Source of the DNA: Pseudomonas oryzihabitans | GTDB taxonomy: Bacteria; Pseudomonadota; Gammaproteobacteria; Pseudomonadales; Pseudomonadaceae | Length of the DNA: 64,000 nucleotides | NCBI RefSeq assembly: GCF_007665395.1 | Contig: NZ_VDND01000001.1 | Coordinates: 310,001-374,000, forward strand | Reading direction: 5' to 3' | Program-made: the position numbers and the translations under genes | In this document: positions 24,638 to 39,772 of the stretch, piece after piece | How the letters are laid out: each line of letters opens with the position of its first letter | Position numbering within the stretch: position 1 is the first letter of the stretch | The notes under the pieces: model-generated | What the model was told of the DNA's origin: nothing | The model's database searches: none | What the model saw: the letters and a program-made list of their open reading frames with translations, nothing else

Positions 24638-25909
24638 ATGTCCGCCAGACCCTGTATCACCGTCACCCCTCCCAACGTCGCGTTGCGTGGCCGCATCGCT
24701 CCGCCCGGTTCCAAGTCCATCACCAATAGAGCGCTGCTCCTGGCGGCCTTGGCCAAGGGGACGAGTCGGCTCTCCGGTGCCCTCAAGAGCGATGACACCC
24801 GGCATATGTCCGAGGCCCTGCGGCTGATGGGCGTCACCATCGACGAGCCCGATGGCACCACCTTCGTGGTCACCGGCAGTGGCCGCCTGCAGCAACCCGC
24901 GCAGCCCCTGTTCCTGGGTAACGCCGGCACCGCGGTGCGCTTCCTCACCGCCGCGGTCGCCACGGTCGACGGCGCCGTCACCCTGACCGGTGACGCCTAC
25001 ATGCAGAAGCGTCCCATCGCGCCCCTGCTGGAAACCCTGAGCGCCAACGGTATCCAAGTCGACGCCCCCACCGGTTGCCCACCGGTAACGGTCAACGGCC
25101 AGGGTCAGCTCACCGCTCGCCGTTTCGAGGTGGATGCCGGCCTGTCCAGTCAATACGTCTCGGCGCTGTTGATGCTGGCGGCGCTCGGCACCGAGCCGGT
25201 GGAAGTCGCGCTGCGCGGCAGCGAGATCGGTGCGCGTGGCTACGTCGACCTGACCGTGGCCGCCATGCGTGCCTTCGGGGCCGAGGTCGAGCAACTGGAC
25301 GCCGCTACCTGGCGCGTGGCGCCCACCGGCTATGTCGCCCGGGACTACTTCATCGAGCCGGACGCCTCCGCCGCCACCTACCTCTGGGCCGCCCAGGCCT
25401 TGACCGGGGGCGCCATCGACCTCGGCGTCGCCGACGACGGCTTCACCCAGCCCGACGCCAAGGCGCGCGACTTCATCGCGGCCTTCCCGCACCTGCCGGC
25501 GGTCATCGACGGCTCCCAGATGCAGGACGCCATCCCTACCCTGGCGGTACTGGCGGCCTTCAACGAGACCCCGGTGCGCTTCGTGGGATTGGCCAACCTG
25601 CGCGTCAAGGAATGCGACCGGGTGGCCGCGCTCCAGGATGGCCTGAATGCCATCCGCCCCGGCCTGGCCGAGGTGGAGGGTGACGATCTGCTGGTCGCCG
25701 CCGATCCCGCCCTGGCCGGTACCCAGGTCGACGCCGTGATCGAGACCCATGCCGATCACCGCATCGCCATGTGCTTCGCCCTGGCCGGCCTCAAGGTCGC
25801 GGGTATCCGCATTCTCGACCCCGACTGCGTGGGCAAGACCTATCCTGAGTACTGGAATGCCCTGCGCAGTCTGAACGTCCAGCTGACCGAGGGTATCGAA
25901 GACCAGTAA
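24638..25909 (+). CDS. aroA: 3-phosphoshikimate 1-carboxyvinyltransferase (EPSP synthase)
   Basis: The 423-residue enzyme joins PEP and shikimate 3-phosphate in the shikimate pathway. Landmarks: PGSKSITNRALLLAA (Lys26 contacts both ligands), FLGNAGTAVR (94-101), DAGLSSQYVSALLMLAAL, DGSQMQDAIPTLAVLAAF, LRVKECDRVAAL, ETHADHRIAMCFAL and DPDCVGKTYPEYW. Start ATG 24638 has GGAG at good spacing. In most Pseudomonas the housekeeping domain is fused to prephenate dehydrogenase, whereas this one stands alone at the terminus. The residue matching E. coli Pro101 is Phe102. Confidence 0.93.
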   Translation: MSARPCITVTPPNVALRGRIAPPGSKSITNRALLLAALAKGTSRLSGALKSDDTRHMSEALRLMGVTIDEPDGTTFVVTGSGRLQQPAQPLFLGNAGTAVRFLTAAVATVDGAVTLTGDAYMQKRPIAPLLETLSANGIQVDAPTGCPPVTVNGQGQLTARRFEVDAGLSSQYVSALLMLAALGTEPVEVALRGSEIGARGYVDLTVAAMRAFGAEVEQLDAATWRVAPTGYVARDYFIEPDASAATYLWAAQALTGGAIDLGVADDGFTQPDAKARDFIAAFPHLPAVIDGSQMQDAIPTLAVLAAFNETPVRFVGLANLRVKECDRVAALQDGLNAIRPGLAEVEGDDLLVAADPALAGTQVDAVIETHADHRIAMCFALAGLKVAGIRILDPDCVGKTYPEYWNALRSLNVQLTEGIEDQ

Positions 25910-25942
25910 CGGCGGCTCCCGCCTGCGCAACGGAATTTCAGC

Positions 25943-29014
<3,072 letters not shown>

Positions 29015-29935
29015 CCGGGCTCTGTCCGGTCCCACGCCGGAAGAAGCGCGCGAAGTAGGCAGGATCGGCGAAGCCCAGGGCATCGGCGATTTCGCCTACC
29101 GACGCCTGGGTATAGCTCAGCGTCCGGCGTGCTTCCAGCAGCAGGCGCTCGTGGACGATGGCCAGGGCCGAGGCGCCGGCGAGTTGGCGGCACAGGCTGT
29201 TCAGGTGGACCCCGGAGATACCCAGGGCCGCCGCATAGCGCCCCAGGCTCCAGTGCTCGCGGTAATGCTGCTCCACCAGCGCCAGGAAGCGGCCGAGGTG
29301 CTGCTCGGCGCGCCGCGGCAAGGCCGTTCCCTGTTGCTGGCGATGTTGGCGCACCAGCCAGATCGCCAGGCTGTCGAGCAGGGCTTCGAGCAACACTTCG
29401 CGCCCTGGCTTGCGGCCCTCGTATTCGGCGACGAGCTGGCCAATCAGTTGCTCGAGCCAAACGGCGTCCGCCCCCGCCAGGGCCAGGCATTCGGCAGCGA
29501 GGAACAGCCCTGGTCCGGCTCTCTGGCAACGCAATTTCAGGCGCTCCACCTGGGGTACCGGCAGCGTGATGACGAACCCCTCGACGGCCGGATCGAAGGC
29601 GAAGGCGTGCACACAGAGCACCGGCAACACCACCAGCAAGGGCCCGGTCATCTCCCCGCGCCAGTCTTCCAGTTGTAGCTTCACGCCACCCTGGCGCACG
29701 TACAGCAACTGGGCCAGGTCCGCGTGGCGATGGCTTTCGATGTGCCAGGCATGCAGGCGACTACGGCTCTCGATCGTCTCGCAATGCAGGAGATCGGGGG
29801 CCGGCCAGGCCTGGGCCTCGCCATACAGCTTGAATATGGGTGGATAGGCACTGCTCACGTTCAACCCCGGGCGATAGCCGCACGAATCATCGGAAAGTAC
29901 CAGAAAGTCTCCTAAAGCGCCCTGTCTATACCTGA

Positions 29936-31189
<1,254 letters not shown>

Positions 31190-31266
31190 CAGACCTCGCC
31201 GACCGGTGGTGACGGCCGCGCGTCTGATGCATGATGGCGCCCCCGTCCCACCTGGCGCCCCTCTGC

Positions 31267-32043
31267 ATGTTCGAATTCACCCTGGACCCCATGACCCTGA
31301 CGCTGCTTGCCGGGGTCGCCTTCCTCGCGGGTTACATCGATGCCATCGCCGGCGGCGGTGGTCTGCTGACGGTGCCCGCCTTGCTGATGGCTGGGGTGCC
31401 GCCGCACCTGGCGATAGGCACCAACAAGCTCAGCTCCACCTTCGGTAGCGCCACCGCCGCCTATACCTTCTACCGCCGCAAGCTCTTCCAGCCGCGCCAG
31501 TGGCGCCACGCGCTGATCGCCACGGCCATTGGCGCCGGCGTGGGGGCCCTGGTGGCCCATCACCTGTCCGCGGAATTCCTCAACCAGCTCCTCCCCGTCG
31601 TGGTGTTCAGCTGCGCCCTCTATCTGCTGTTCGGTGGTACGCCGAAGGCACCCGTCCTAAGCGACGCGCCCGTCCCCCAGCGGCGCCAGTGGCCCCAGGG
31701 CGTGACCCTGGGCATGTACGACGGCATCTTCGGTCCCGGAACCGGGGCCTTCTGGACAGTCAGTAGCCTGCTGCTCTATCCGCTGGACCTGCTCAAGGCC
31801 AGCGGTGTGGCCCGCACCATGAACTTCGTCAGCAACGGTGTCGCCCTGGTCATGTTCATCCTGCTCGGCCAGGTGCTCTGGGTACTGGGTCTGACCATGG
31901 GCCTGTCGCTGACCCTGGGCGCCTACCTGGGCGCGCGCAGCGCCATCGCCGGCGGCGCCAAGTTCATCCGGCCGGTATTCATCTGCGTCGTGCTGGCGCT
32001 GACCGTCAAGCTAATCTGGCAGCACTGGTTCAGCGCCGCCTAG
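31267..32043 (+). CDS. TSUP family (TauE/SafE, YfcA-like) membrane transporter
   Basis: The ~258-residue protein has about eight hydrophobic segments and the TauE/SafE features [51 protein letters not shown] near the N-terminus and [18 protein letters not shown] in the second half. The family exports or imports small sulfur-containing or organic anions. YfcA-type members have unassigned substrates. Start is chosen at 31267 (MFEFTLDPM); an earlier in-frame ATG at 31231 is possible. Its last 33 bp overlap the converging nudC gene. Confidence 0.85.
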   Translation: MFEFTLDPMTLTLLAGVAFLAGYIDAIAGGGGLLTVPALLMAGVPPHLAIGTNKLSSTFGSATAAYTFYRRKLFQPRQWRHALIATAIGAGVGALVAHHLSAEFLNQLLPVVVFSCALYLLFGGTPKAPVLSDAPVPQRRQWPQGVTLGMYDGIFGPGTGAFWTVSSLLLYPLDLLKASGVARTMNFVSNGVALVMFILLGQVLWVLGLTMGLSLTLGAYLGARSAIAGGAKFIRPVFICVVLALTVKLIWQHWFSAA

Positions 32044-32838
32044 CCGTTGGGCCCGATAGAGGTCGATCAGGTAGCGGGAAATGGAGAACGGCGGCGGCAG
32101 GGTCGGCAGCCGCTCCAGGTGAAACCAGCGAGCATCTTCGATCTCATCCGGTTGGCAACGGATGTCACCGGCCGCGTAATCGACGTGGTAGCCCAGCATC
32201 AGGGAATGGGGATAGGGCCAGTTCTGGCTACCCTGATAGCGCAGATTGGTGACCGTGACCCCCACCTCTTCCAGGATCTCCCGATGCACACAGGCTTCCG
32301 CCGACTCGCCCGGCTCGACGAAGCCGGCCAGCGTACTGAAGACCCCGGGTGCGAAGCGCGGCGAGCGTGCTAGCAAGACCTCATCGCCGCGGGTGACCAG
32401 GGCGATCATGCTGGGCGACAGGCGTGGATACTGGGTGAGATGGCACTGGGGACACTTCAACCCGCGCTGGCCGTCGAGGGCGAAGGTACGGGTGCCGCAC
32501 TGACCGCAGAAGCGATGCTGGCGTGCCCAGGTACCGATCTGGTTGGCGTAACCCAGCAGCTTGAACAGCGCATGGGGTGATTGCAGCATCAGCGGCCGCA
32601 GCGGTTGCCAGGTGCAGCCCGCGAGTTCGATAGGCGTGTCCAGCTCCAGCAGGGTGACAGCCTGCCCCTGCCACTGCCCCAGGCCATGGCGCTCGCCGTC
32701 GAGGCCCTGCAGCCTGGGGTCGTCCACGGCGAACAGCACCTCGGCAGCAGCGGTCAGGAAGGCCTGACCGCTATGCACCACCAGCCAGCCGGTCGGGGTC
32801 GCGGTGGTCTGGAACCAGCCGGCCTGCCACTCGATCAT
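32011..32838 (-). CDS. nudC: NAD(+) diphosphatase (NudC-like)
   Basis: The 275-residue protein has an N-terminal domain, a four-cysteine zinc site (CGQCG...CPQCH), the linker [13 protein letters not shown], a Nudix box ([22 protein letters not shown]) and the NudC signature [15 protein letters not shown]. It hydrolyses NAD(H) to NMN(H) and AMP and removes NAD caps from RNA. The ATG at 32838 overlaps the fimL stop (ATGA), so they form an operon. The frame is open further upstream but inside fimL, so the short form is chosen. Confidence 0.93.
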   Translation of the reverse strand: MIEWQAGWFQTTATPTGWLVVHSGQAFLTAAAEVLFAVDDPRLQGLDGERHGLGQWQGQAVTLLELDTPIELAGCTWQPLRPLMLQSPHALFKLLGYANQIGTWARQHRFCGQCGTRTFALDGQRGLKCPQCHLTQYPRLSPSMIALVTRGDEVLLARSPRFAPGVFSTLAGFVEPGESAEACVHREILEEVGVTVTNLRYQGSQNWPYPHSLMLGYHVDYAAGDIRCQPDEIEDARWFHLERLPTLPPPFSISRYLIDLYRAQRLGGAEPVLPD

Positions 32839-34535
32839 GCCGCGGCCGACGTCCAGCCCAGGGCACGAATGCTTTGCGCGGCGATATCGAGGATCTCCGG
32901 CGTGCCGTCCTGGCTCTCGGTACCGCCGCTCTCGACGAAGAATTCGATGCTGCTGAGCGCATCCGCCAGCATCTCCAGCGTCGCGGGTTCGCACGCCTGG
33001 CCACCCTCGATCAGGCAGCGCTGGATATAGCCGGTGCAGGCGCGCACCAGCTCGGCCGCCCGCGGATTACCGAGGAAGAACAACGCCCCGCGCACGGTAT
33101 CGAGCAACGCCGGCACGGTCGCCAGGTGCAGGGTATCGCCACGGGAGTCGAGGAAGGCGCCTATGGCGCGCTTGGCATCGGTCAGACCGCGGTAGGCTTC
33201 CCGATGCAGCAAGGCCTGGGCCTCGCCGAGCTGGTAGTTGGCGACGCTGCCTTGCACGTCCTGGGCTTCCAGCGGGACGTCCATCAGCGAGCCCTGCCCT
33301 TCGGGATGGGCGATCAGGCTTTCCACCAGCAGCAGCGCATCAGCCAGGGGCGCGAGGTCCTCCAGCACCAGGCTGCGGTCCCTCAGCTGGGAGATGCTCG
33401 GCAGGCACTGCTGGAGTATCTGGCCGGCGCTCTCCTGGCCCACCATCTCCAGGGTCTTGCCCAGCAGCCCGACCTGGACGTACAGCCGCGAGAAGTTGTC
33501 CGACAGCGGCACCCGCCCTGCTTCGCTGCTGGTGCACACCTCGCCTTCGATGAGATCGATGAGGTCCTTCACCGTATCAAGCTCTTCGCGGATGGCGGCG
33601 GACAACGAGTGCATCACCGCCTGCCCCGGGCCGGCCAGGCGCTTCTTGCCGGCTTCGAGCTGGGCGTCGGTGAAACCGAGTCGTTCGATGCCGTAGGCGG
33701 CCATGACCTGACGCGGATGGGCGCTGTCGACGCCCGCCAGTGCCAGCAGATAGAGCAATTCCTTGAGGGTGCTGCGCGCCGGCTCGTGCAGTTCGTTGCT
33801 GAGCATCTGGCGCAGTTCGCGGTCGACGCGGGCGAACAGCTGCTTGCGCTCACGGGTGGCGGTCAGCCGACCCTGGGCGAAACCCTCGGCAGTGGCGGCG
33901 GCCACCCAGGGCAGGTAACCGCCGACGTGGTCATGCAGCAGGGCGGCGGAACGCTCGAGCGCCCGCGCCATCAGCTTGAGGCTGGCGGTGCCTGTGACAT
34001 CGCGCAGGAACCCCAGCAGGCCGATCTGGTACATCTGCCGCATCCTGCGCGCCTGGGCCTGGCGCTCCCGCGCCGCCAGCCGGGTCACCTCGGTGACAGC
34101 CGGGCGCTGATCGAGGCGCACGCTAAAGAAGTAGCTTTCCGGCAGTTCGGGCTCGCCGCCCGCCAGGCGCAGCGCGTTGATAGCCGGTAGCAGCAGCTCG
34201 GGCATCTCGTCCTGGCCACTGCGCAGTTGTTCAAGGTAGCGACGCAGGACGTGCAGCCCCCGGCAGATCGCCATGAGGTGCTCGTCGTGCTCGGCGCCCG
34301 CGCCGGCGGGAATGTCATTGGCGATCTGCAGCGTCTCGTGCGCCAACAGCTGGGCACCTGAAAGCTCGATGAGCGTCAGGGCGCCACGGATCTGGCCGAT
34401 GCTCTCGACGGCCCGCTGCAACAGGCTGCTGCAGTGCCGTTCGACGATGAATCGTTCAAGATGGGACTCTGCTTCCTCGATGGTCGCGAACAGCTGTTCA
34501 CGAACCAAGCTCAAAGCTCTCGCTCCGGTCACCAT
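32835..34535 (-). CDS. fimL: Type IV pilus/twitching regulator FimL
   Basis: The 566-residue cytoplasmic protein starts [33 protein letters not shown] and matches P. aeruginosa FimL (MVTGATSLSLVRDELFATMEQAE..., ~569 aa), a ChpA-like protein with degenerate Hpt domains ([30 protein letters not shown] has no phospho-His in the expected place). FimL acts with the Pil-Chp system and Vfr/cAMP on twitching motility. The rest is helical, including [22 protein letters not shown]. nudC follows through an ATGA overlap. Confidence 0.9.
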   Translation of the reverse strand: MVTGARALSLVREQLFATIEEAESHLERFIVERHCSSLLQRAVESIGQIRGALTLIELSGAQLLAHETLQIANDIPAGAGAEHDEHLMAICRGLHVLRRYLEQLRSGQDEMPELLLPAINALRLAGGEPELPESYFFSVRLDQRPAVTEVTRLAARERQAQARRMRQMYQIGLLGFLRDVTGTASLKLMARALERSAALLHDHVGGYLPWVAAATAEGFAQGRLTATRERKQLFARVDRELRQMLSNELHEPARSTLKELLYLLALAGVDSAHPRQVMAAYGIERLGFTDAQLEAGKKRLAGPGQAVMHSLSAAIREELDTVKDLIDLIEGEVCTSSEAGRVPLSDNFSRLYVQVGLLGKTLEMVGQESAGQILQQCLPSISQLRDRSLVLEDLAPLADALLLVESLIAHPEGQGSLMDVPLEAQDVQGSVANYQLGEAQALLHREAYRGLTDAKRAIGAFLDSRGDTLHLATVPALLDTVRGALFFLGNPRAAELVRACTGYIQRCLIEGGQACEPATLEMLADALSSIEFFVESGGTESQDGTPEILDIAAQSIRALGWTSAAA

Positions 34536-34949
34536 GGTGCCTTACGCCTCCTGCGCCATTACAACCTCGCAAACGCCACTCTAAAACGGGAAGAAAGGCT
34601 TGCTATTCCTGATGGAGCCTGGATACCCGCGTCTTCCTGACCGGGCCACGCCATTCATCCAACGCTCACTCGTCGCCTTGCCACGAGCATCCACTGGAAC
34701 CACCGCTCTGGAACGCTAGACCTGTACATCCACAAAAGCGAAGCGATCATTCCGAATCGTCATATGAAACTTCCTGACTCTGAAAGTTCCGCGTAGTTCG
34801 AAATGTGAGGCTTCATGCGGGCTCAAATGACCAGCCTGCAGCATCCTTGTTGAACGGTAGCTGAAAATTGTGAAGCCTTTCAGCTTATTCGGACGAACGC
34901 GAATGCCCGGCCTCTGGCGAGGCCGGGCATTCGCGCCAGGAGGGAGTAA
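34536..34949. other. Intergenic region between fimL and dnaQ
   Basis: This 414-bp gap holds the fimL promoter side and the 3' end of the dnaQ transcript. Apart from the hairpin at 34902-34931 I see no gene or repeat. Composition is slightly AT-richer around 34740-34890. Confidence 0.5.
34902..34931 (-). terminator. Strong hairpin downstream of dnaQ
   Basis: AATGCCCGGCCTC / GAGGCCGGGCATT forms a perfect 13-bp stem with a TGGC loop, 19 bp after the dnaQ stop on the minus strand. There is no T-run, so it may act as a transcript-stabilising or weak terminator hairpin. Confidence 0.6.
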
Positions 34950-35684
34950 TTATTCCGCGGGGGAACCCGCCAGCCAGAGCGGCTTCCTGCCACAGCTCTT
35001 CTCGATGGCCGCCATCCGGGCGGCGTGGGCATCGAGGTCCGCCGGGGTGGCCGTGATCACCCGCGTGCGCGGGCGCTCGGCCGGCAGGCGCCGGATCGGC
35101 ATGATGTAGTCGCCATCGCCGTTGCCTTCCTGGCCGTGGGCCGCCAGTGACAGGCTGGTCTGGCCACCGGTCATCGCCAGGTAGACGTCGGCGAGGATCT
35201 CGGCGTCGAGCAGGGCGCCGTGCAGCTCGCGATTGGAGTTGTCTACGCCATAACGCTTGCACAGGGCATCCAGGCTGTTGCGCTGGCCGGGATGCCGTCC
35301 GCGCGCCATGACCAGGGTATCGAGCACCGAACAGTGCTGGGCGATGTCGGCCCGCTCGGGATGGCTGCCCAGCCGGGCGAACTCCATGTTGATGAAGCCC
35401 ACGTCGAAGGGCGCGTTATGGATGACCAGCTCGGCGCCTTCGATGAATTCGAAGAAGCTGTCGGCGATCTCGGCGAAGCGCGGTTTGTCGGCGACGTATT
35501 CGTCCGTGATGCCGTGGACCGCGATGGCGCCTTCGTCGATCTGCCGATCCGGATTGAGATAGACATGGAAATGCCGCCCGGTCAGCCGCCTGCCAATGAC
35601 TTCCACTCCACCGATCTCGATGATGCGGTGGCCATCGGTTACCGGCATGCCGGTGGTTTCGGTATCCAGAACTACGTATCTCAT
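34950..35684 (-). CDS. dnaQ: DNA polymerase III epsilon subunit (3'-5' proofreading exonuclease)
   Basis: The 244-residue protein has the DEDDh exonuclease motifs: ExoI VLDTETTGMPVTDGHRIIEIGG, ExoII HNAPFDVGFINMEFARLG, and ExoIII H-x-ALLDAEILADVYLAMTGGQ. The C-terminal tail contacts the alpha subunit. It corrects replication errors in the pol III core. It follows rnhA by 18 bp in a methyltransferase-rnhA-dnaQ operon, the usual gammaproteobacterial order. Confidence 0.96.
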   Translation of the reverse strand: MRYVVLDTETTGMPVTDGHRIIEIGGVEVIGRRLTGRHFHVYLNPDRQIDEGAIAVHGITDEYVADKPRFAEIADSFFEFIEGAELVIHNAPFDVGFINMEFARLGSHPERADIAQHCSVLDTLVMARGRHPGQRNSLDALCKRYGVDNSNRELHGALLDAEILADVYLAMTGGQTSLSLAAHGQEGNGDGDYIMPIRRLPAERPRTRVITATPADLDAHAARMAAIEKSCGRKPLWLAGSPAE

Positions 35685-35702
35685 CGTTTCCTCTCTGGCG
35701 GG

Positions 35703-36167
35703 TTACGCCTTGGCGGCCTGCAGGGTCTTGCGGACTTCATCGACCCCCCGGTTGGCCAACTGGTCGGCGCGCTCGTTCTCGGGGTGGCCGGTATGACCGC
35801 GCACCCAGCGCCACTCGACGTCGTGGCGCTGAACCTGGGCATCCAGGTCCTGCCACAACTCGGCGTTCTTGACCGGCTGCCGCGCGGCGGTCTGCCAATT
35901 GCGCTTCTTCCAGTTCACCAGCCACTGGGTGATGCCCTTCATCACGTATTCGGAGTCGGTGGTCAGGCGGATCCGGCAGGGGCGCTTGAGCGCCGCCAAG
36001 GCCTGGATGGCCGCCATCAGCTCCATGCGATTGTTGGTGGTGTTGGCTTCACCACCCCAGAGCTCGCGCTCCGCACCCTTGAACTTCAGCAAGGCGCCCC
36101 AGCCACCGGGGCCGGGATTGCCCTTGCAGGCGCCGTCGGTAAAGACCTCGACGATGTCGTCACTCAT
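35703..36167 (-). CDS. rnhA: Ribonuclease HI
   Basis: The 154-residue enzyme removes RNA from RNA-DNA hybrids. Motifs: [22 protein letters not shown] (catalytic Asp), [15 protein letters not shown] (Glu), [17 protein letters not shown] (Asp), and [18 protein letters not shown] (His/Asp). The ATG at 36167 gives the standard [12 protein letters not shown] start, inside the end of the methyltransferase gene (8-bp overlap). dnaQ is next in the operon. Confidence 0.97.
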   Translation of the reverse strand: MSDDIVEVFTDGACKGNPGPGGWGALLKFKGAERELWGGEANTTNNRMELMAAIQALAALKRPCRIRLTTDSEYVMKGITQWLVNWKKRNWQTAARQPVKNAELWQDLDAQVQRHDVEWRWVRGHTGHPENERADQLANRGVDEVRKTLQAAKA

Positions 36168-36936
36168 TGGATTCACTCGATTCGCGCCGGCTGATCTTGG
36201 CCACCGGCATGGGCACCAGCTTGCCACGCGGTTCCTTGCGCGCCTGAGGCACGGGGCGCAAGCCGAACATTAGCTTGCGCGCCGATAGCAGGTAGAAGCC
36301 CGCGCCCGCTGCCTGCTCGCAAGGGGGTTCGGGCTCGCCCTGCTCCATCCAGGCCAGGCGCTGCTGCCACTTGGGGGATGAAAGCGGCGGACGATAACAC
36401 CCGAAGCGACGTTTCTCCAGCGCGAAGCCCAGGACCGACAACCAGTCCCCCACCCGGCTGGCACCGAAGCAGCGCGCCTTGCGCAGCGCGTCCCGGGCCA
36501 GGTAGTGACGCACGCCCCACAGGCTCCAGGGATTGATCCCCACCACCACCAGATGGCCACCGGGCCGCACGCTCAGCGCCGCTTCGCGCAGCAGCCGATG
36601 GGGCGCCAGCGAGAAATCCAGGCCGTGCTGCAACAGCACCACATCGGCGGCATGCTCGCCCAGCGGCCAGGCCCCCTCCTCGCAGACGATGTCGACATCG
36701 CCCAGCGGCGGACCGATACGCACCGAGTGACGCAGCTGGCCACAGTTGGCCGGCGATTCGGGATGCGGGCCATAGTGGACGAGATAACTGCCGAAGTGCC
36801 GCTTGAGCTCTTCGTCGATCAGCACCCGTTCCTGCTCCAGCAACAGCTGGCCGAGCGGCCCGGCCAGCCACTCGCGAGCGGAGCTCATGAGCTTCAGCCA
36901 GCGCGGATCGACCTGGGCGGAGAATTCATCATGCAT
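36160..36936 (-). CDS. Class I SAM-dependent methyltransferase
   Basis: The 258-residue protein resembles the methyltransferase regularly found upstream of rnhA-dnaQ in Pseudomonas. It has an N-terminal helix-rich region, then [66 protein letters not shown], a Rossmann methyltransferase core (motifs post-I to IV), although the usual GxGxG loop is not obvious. The substrate is unknown. It is divergent from gloB with a 90-bp gap and overlaps rnhA. Confidence 0.82.
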   Translation of the reverse strand: MHDEFSAQVDPRWLKLMSSAREWLAGPLGQLLLEQERVLIDEELKRHFGSYLVHYGPHPESPANCGQLRHSVRIGPPLGDVDIVCEEGAWPLGEHAADVVLLQHGLDFSLAPHRLLREAALSVRPGGHLVVVGINPWSLWGVRHYLARDALRKARCFGASRVGDWLSVLGFALEKRRFGCYRPPLSSPKWQQRLAWMEQGEPEPPCEQAAGAGFYLLSARKLMFGLRPVPQARKEPRGKLVPMPVAKISRRESSESNE

Positions 36937-37026
36937 CGTCTGGTCCTCTCTTGCGGAAGCCGAAGCTATTGCCCTGCCACTGACTTGCTACCCTAGGGAC
37001 CTGCCGTCCCACCAGAGAGCGTACCC

Positions 37027-37806
37027 ATGTTCGACATCCTGCCCCTGCCCGCTTTCAACGATAACTACATCTGGCTGCTCAAGGACGCCGCGACGAGACA
37101 GGCGGTCGTGGTCGACCCGGGCGATGCGGCCCCGGTGCTGGCCTGGCTCGACGCCCATCCGGACTGGCGCCTGACCGACATCCTCATCACCCACCATCAT
37201 AATGACCATACCGGCGGCATCGCCGCACTCAAGCAGCGTAGCGGCGCCCGGGTCACCGCGCCGGCCGACGAGCGCATCGCCGGGGTCGACCTCGCCTTGC
37301 AGGACGGCGACCGCCTGGAGGTCCTCGGCGCCACCTTCGAGGTGCTGCGGGTACCGGGCCATACCGCCGGCCACATCGCCTACTACCTGGCCGGCGAACA
37401 TCCCCTGCTGTTCAGCGGCGATACCCTGTTCTCGGCCGGTTGCGGGCGCCTCTTCGAGGGCACGCCGAGCCAGATGCTGGCCTCGCTGCAGCGGCTGGCG
37501 AGCCTGCCGGATGCCACCGCGATCTACTGTGGTCATGAATACACCCAGAGCAACCTGCGCTTCGCCCAGGCGGTCGAACCCGCCAATCCGGCGGTCCAGG
37601 CAGCGCTGGAAGAGACCCGTCGCCTGCGCGAAGCCAACCGCCCCACCCTGCCCACCACCCTGGCTCGCGAGCGCACCTTCAACCCCTTCCTGCGCACCGC
37701 CGAAGCCAGTGTGCGACGCCGCCTGCAGGACGAGCGCGGGGTGGCCGCGGATGCGTCGGAGGATACCTTCTTCGCCGCCTTGAGAGCCTGGAAGGACACG
37801 TTCTGA
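37027..37806 (+). CDS. gloB: Hydroxyacylglutathione hydrolase (glyoxalase II)
   Basis: The 259-residue metallo-beta-lactamase-fold enzyme hydrolyses S-D-lactoylglutathione in methylglyoxal detoxification. Motifs: [24 protein letters not shown], the metal-binding [45 protein letters not shown] and [15 protein letters not shown], with the GloB C-terminal helical part. It is divergent from the methyltransferase/rnhA/dnaQ operon, a common arrangement. Confidence 0.96.
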   Translation: MFDILPLPAFNDNYIWLLKDAATRQAVVVDPGDAAPVLAWLDAHPDWRLTDILITHHHNDHTGGIAALKQRSGARVTAPADERIAGVDLALQDGDRLEVLGATFEVLRVPGHTAGHIAYYLAGEHPLLFSGDTLFSAGCGRLFEGTPSQMLASLQRLASLPDATAIYCGHEYTQSNLRFAQAVEPANPAVQAALEETRRLREANRPTLPTTLARERTFNPFLRTAEASVRRRLQDERGVAADASEDTFFAALRAWKDTF

Positions 37807-37888
37807 CATGCATTGACGAAGGCCCTCCGGAAGGCGGCCGCACCGCCGTTCCGGCCGTCGTTCCGGTCACAGGCCTGTGGGTTGTTCC

Positions 37889-37917
37889 TTGACCCCCGGG
37901 GGTGCGGTTCCTAGAAT
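37889..37917 (+). promoter_or_regulatory. Sigma-70-type promoter for mltD
   Basis: TTGACC (37889-37894) and TAGAAT (37912-37917) are separated by 17 bases, close to consensus. Transcription would start near 37924, which excludes translation starts upstream of this point. Confidence 0.65.
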
Positions 37918-37939
37918 CGCCCATCCTCCAGCTCCCGGA

Positions 37940-39577
37940 ATGCCCAGACTGATGCCGCCAGCGACGCCGAAAACCCGCGAAACAGACGTGCTGGCCACCT
38001 CTTTCAAAGTCTCGGCGCTGTGCCTCGCCCTCTTCCTCGCCGGTTGCCAGAGCAATCAGCAACCGGCGGATCGCGCCTATCAGGCCGATCTGGAAATGGC
38101 GCCCAACAAGATCCAGCGGCCGCCGGAATGGCTGCGCAAGGCCCCGGCGGCAGCGGCCACCAGCGGCGATATCTGGGATCGGGTCAGGGACGGCTACCAA
38201 CTGCAAGGCGCGGGCGATAACGGCACCAACCCGCGCATCGATCGCCAGCGCCTCTGGTACGCCAGTCACGAAGCGGCCCTCTCCCAGTCCTGTAGCCGCG
38301 GTGCGCCCTACCTGCACTACATCGTCGAGCGCCTGGAAGAGCGCAACATGCCCCTGGAGCTGGCGCTGCTCCCGGTAGTGGAAAGCTCCTTCAACCCCAA
38401 TGCCCTCTCCCGCAGCGCGGCGTCCGGCCTGTGGCAGTTCATTCCCACCACCGGCAAGTACTTCAACCTGCGCCAGACCCGCTTCTACGACGGTCGCCGC
38501 GACATCACCGCCTCGACCAACGCCGCCCTGGACTACCTGAGCAAGCTGCACGACATGTTCGGCGGTGACTGGCTGCTGGCCCTGGCCGCCTACAACGCCG
38601 GCGAAGGCACGGTCAGCCGCGCCATCGAGCGCAACCAGTCGCTCGGCCTGCCCACCGATTACTGGAACCTGTCCTCGCTGCCGCCCGAAACCCAGGACTA
38701 CGTGCCCAAGCTGCTCGCCGTCTCCCAGATCGTGCGCAACCCCGCCGCCTATGGCCTCGCCCTGGAATCCATTCCCGACGAGCCCTACTTCGAGGTGGTG
38801 GACATCAAGCAGCAGCTGGACCTGACCCGGGTCGCGGAATTGGCGGACCTGGATGCCAACGAACTCTACCGGCTGAATCCCGCCTACACCCAGCGGGTGG
38901 CCATGGACGGTCCCAAGCACCTGCTGGTACCGGCAGAAAAGGCCAAGCGGCTCATGGCCACCCTGCCCACCATCGCCTCCGATGCCGTGGTGCAGTGGCA
39001 GGAGTACCGGGTCCGGCGGGGCGATACCCTGCGCAGCGTCGCCAAGCGCAATCGCGTGAGCGTCGAGCAGCTCACCGCACTGAACAAGCTCAGCAGCGGC
39101 AGCCGCCTGGCCGCGGGGCGTGAACTGCTGATCCCGCGCCGCGAGACCGGCAACACCACGACACCGCTCGAAACCATCGCCGTGGCCGAAGAGCCGGTGG
39201 TCCGCACCTACAAGGTCAGGACTGGCGATAGCCTCTGGTCCATCGCCCGGGCCAACGACGTGGAGCTGGGCGACCTCAAGCGCTGGAACGACCTCGGCAA
39301 GCGCGGCCTCAAGGTCGGTGAGACCCTCAAGCTGCACGGCAATGGCGGTGCGACCGAGACCGCCGCGGCCATCCCTGCGTCCTACACGGTCAAGACCGCC
39401 AAGGTGGCCGGCAAGGCCAGCAAGAGCGCCCCCACCTACTATCGGGTGAAGGCGGGCGATTCGCTGTACCAGATCGCCAAGCGCTACAACATCGGCGTCC
39501 AGGCCTTGCAGGACTGGAATCCACGCGTCGCCTCGGCCCTGACACCCGGCCAGACCCTGACCCTGTTCCTCAACTGA
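37940..39577 (+). CDS. mltD: Membrane-bound lytic murein transglycosylase D
   Basis: The ~545-residue lipoprotein (lipobox LFLAGC) has a GH23 SLT domain: PLELALLPVVESSFNPNALSRSAASGLWQFIPTTGKYFNL (catalytic Glu in VVES), DYLSKLHDMFGGDWLLALAAYNAGEGTVSRAI. Three LysM repeats follow (WQEYRVRRGDTLRSVAKRN; RTYKVRTGDSLWSIARAN; TYYRVKAGDSLYQIAKRYN) that bind peptidoglycan. It cleaves glycan strands to 1,6-anhydro-muropeptides. Starts at 37940, 37952 or a GTG at 37988 all keep the signal. The predicted promoter excludes an earlier in-frame start. Confidence 0.94.
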   Translation: MPRLMPPATPKTRETDVLATSFKVSALCLALFLAGCQSNQQPADRAYQADLEMAPNKIQRPPEWLRKAPAAAATSGDIWDRVRDGYQLQGAGDNGTNPRIDRQRLWYASHEAALSQSCSRGAPYLHYIVERLEERNMPLELALLPVVESSFNPNALSRSAASGLWQFIPTTGKYFNLRQTRFYDGRRDITASTNAALDYLSKLHDMFGGDWLLALAAYNAGEGTVSRAIERNQSLGLPTDYWNLSSLPPETQDYVPKLLAVSQIVRNPAAYGLALESIPDEPYFEVVDIKQQLDLTRVAELADLDANELYRLNPAYTQRVAMDGPKHLLVPAEKAKRLMATLPTIASDAVVQWQEYRVRRGDTLRSVAKRNRVSVEQLTALNKLSSGSRLAAGRELLIPRRETGNTTTPLETIAVAEEPVVRTYKVRTGDSLWSIARANDVELGDLKRWNDLGKRGLKVGETLKLHGNGGATETAAAIPASYTVKTAKVAGKASKSAPTYYRVKAGDSLYQIAKRYNIGVQALQDWNPRVASALTPGQTLTLFLN

Positions 39578-39772
39578 GCCGCGACCGCTCACCGCAGCGT
39601 TCATCCAGCGCTTTTGTCGCGGGTATCGACCTGCTACCTTACCGCCCCACCCGTGCCTGGCCCTCGAGAAGGGCCAGGCCAGATCTCGCTCTGACCCGCG
39701 CAGAGCCCTGCCCAACCCGGGACCCAGCCCTTTGGCTGCGGCCGGGGATTCAACACAGAAGAGGAAAAAACC

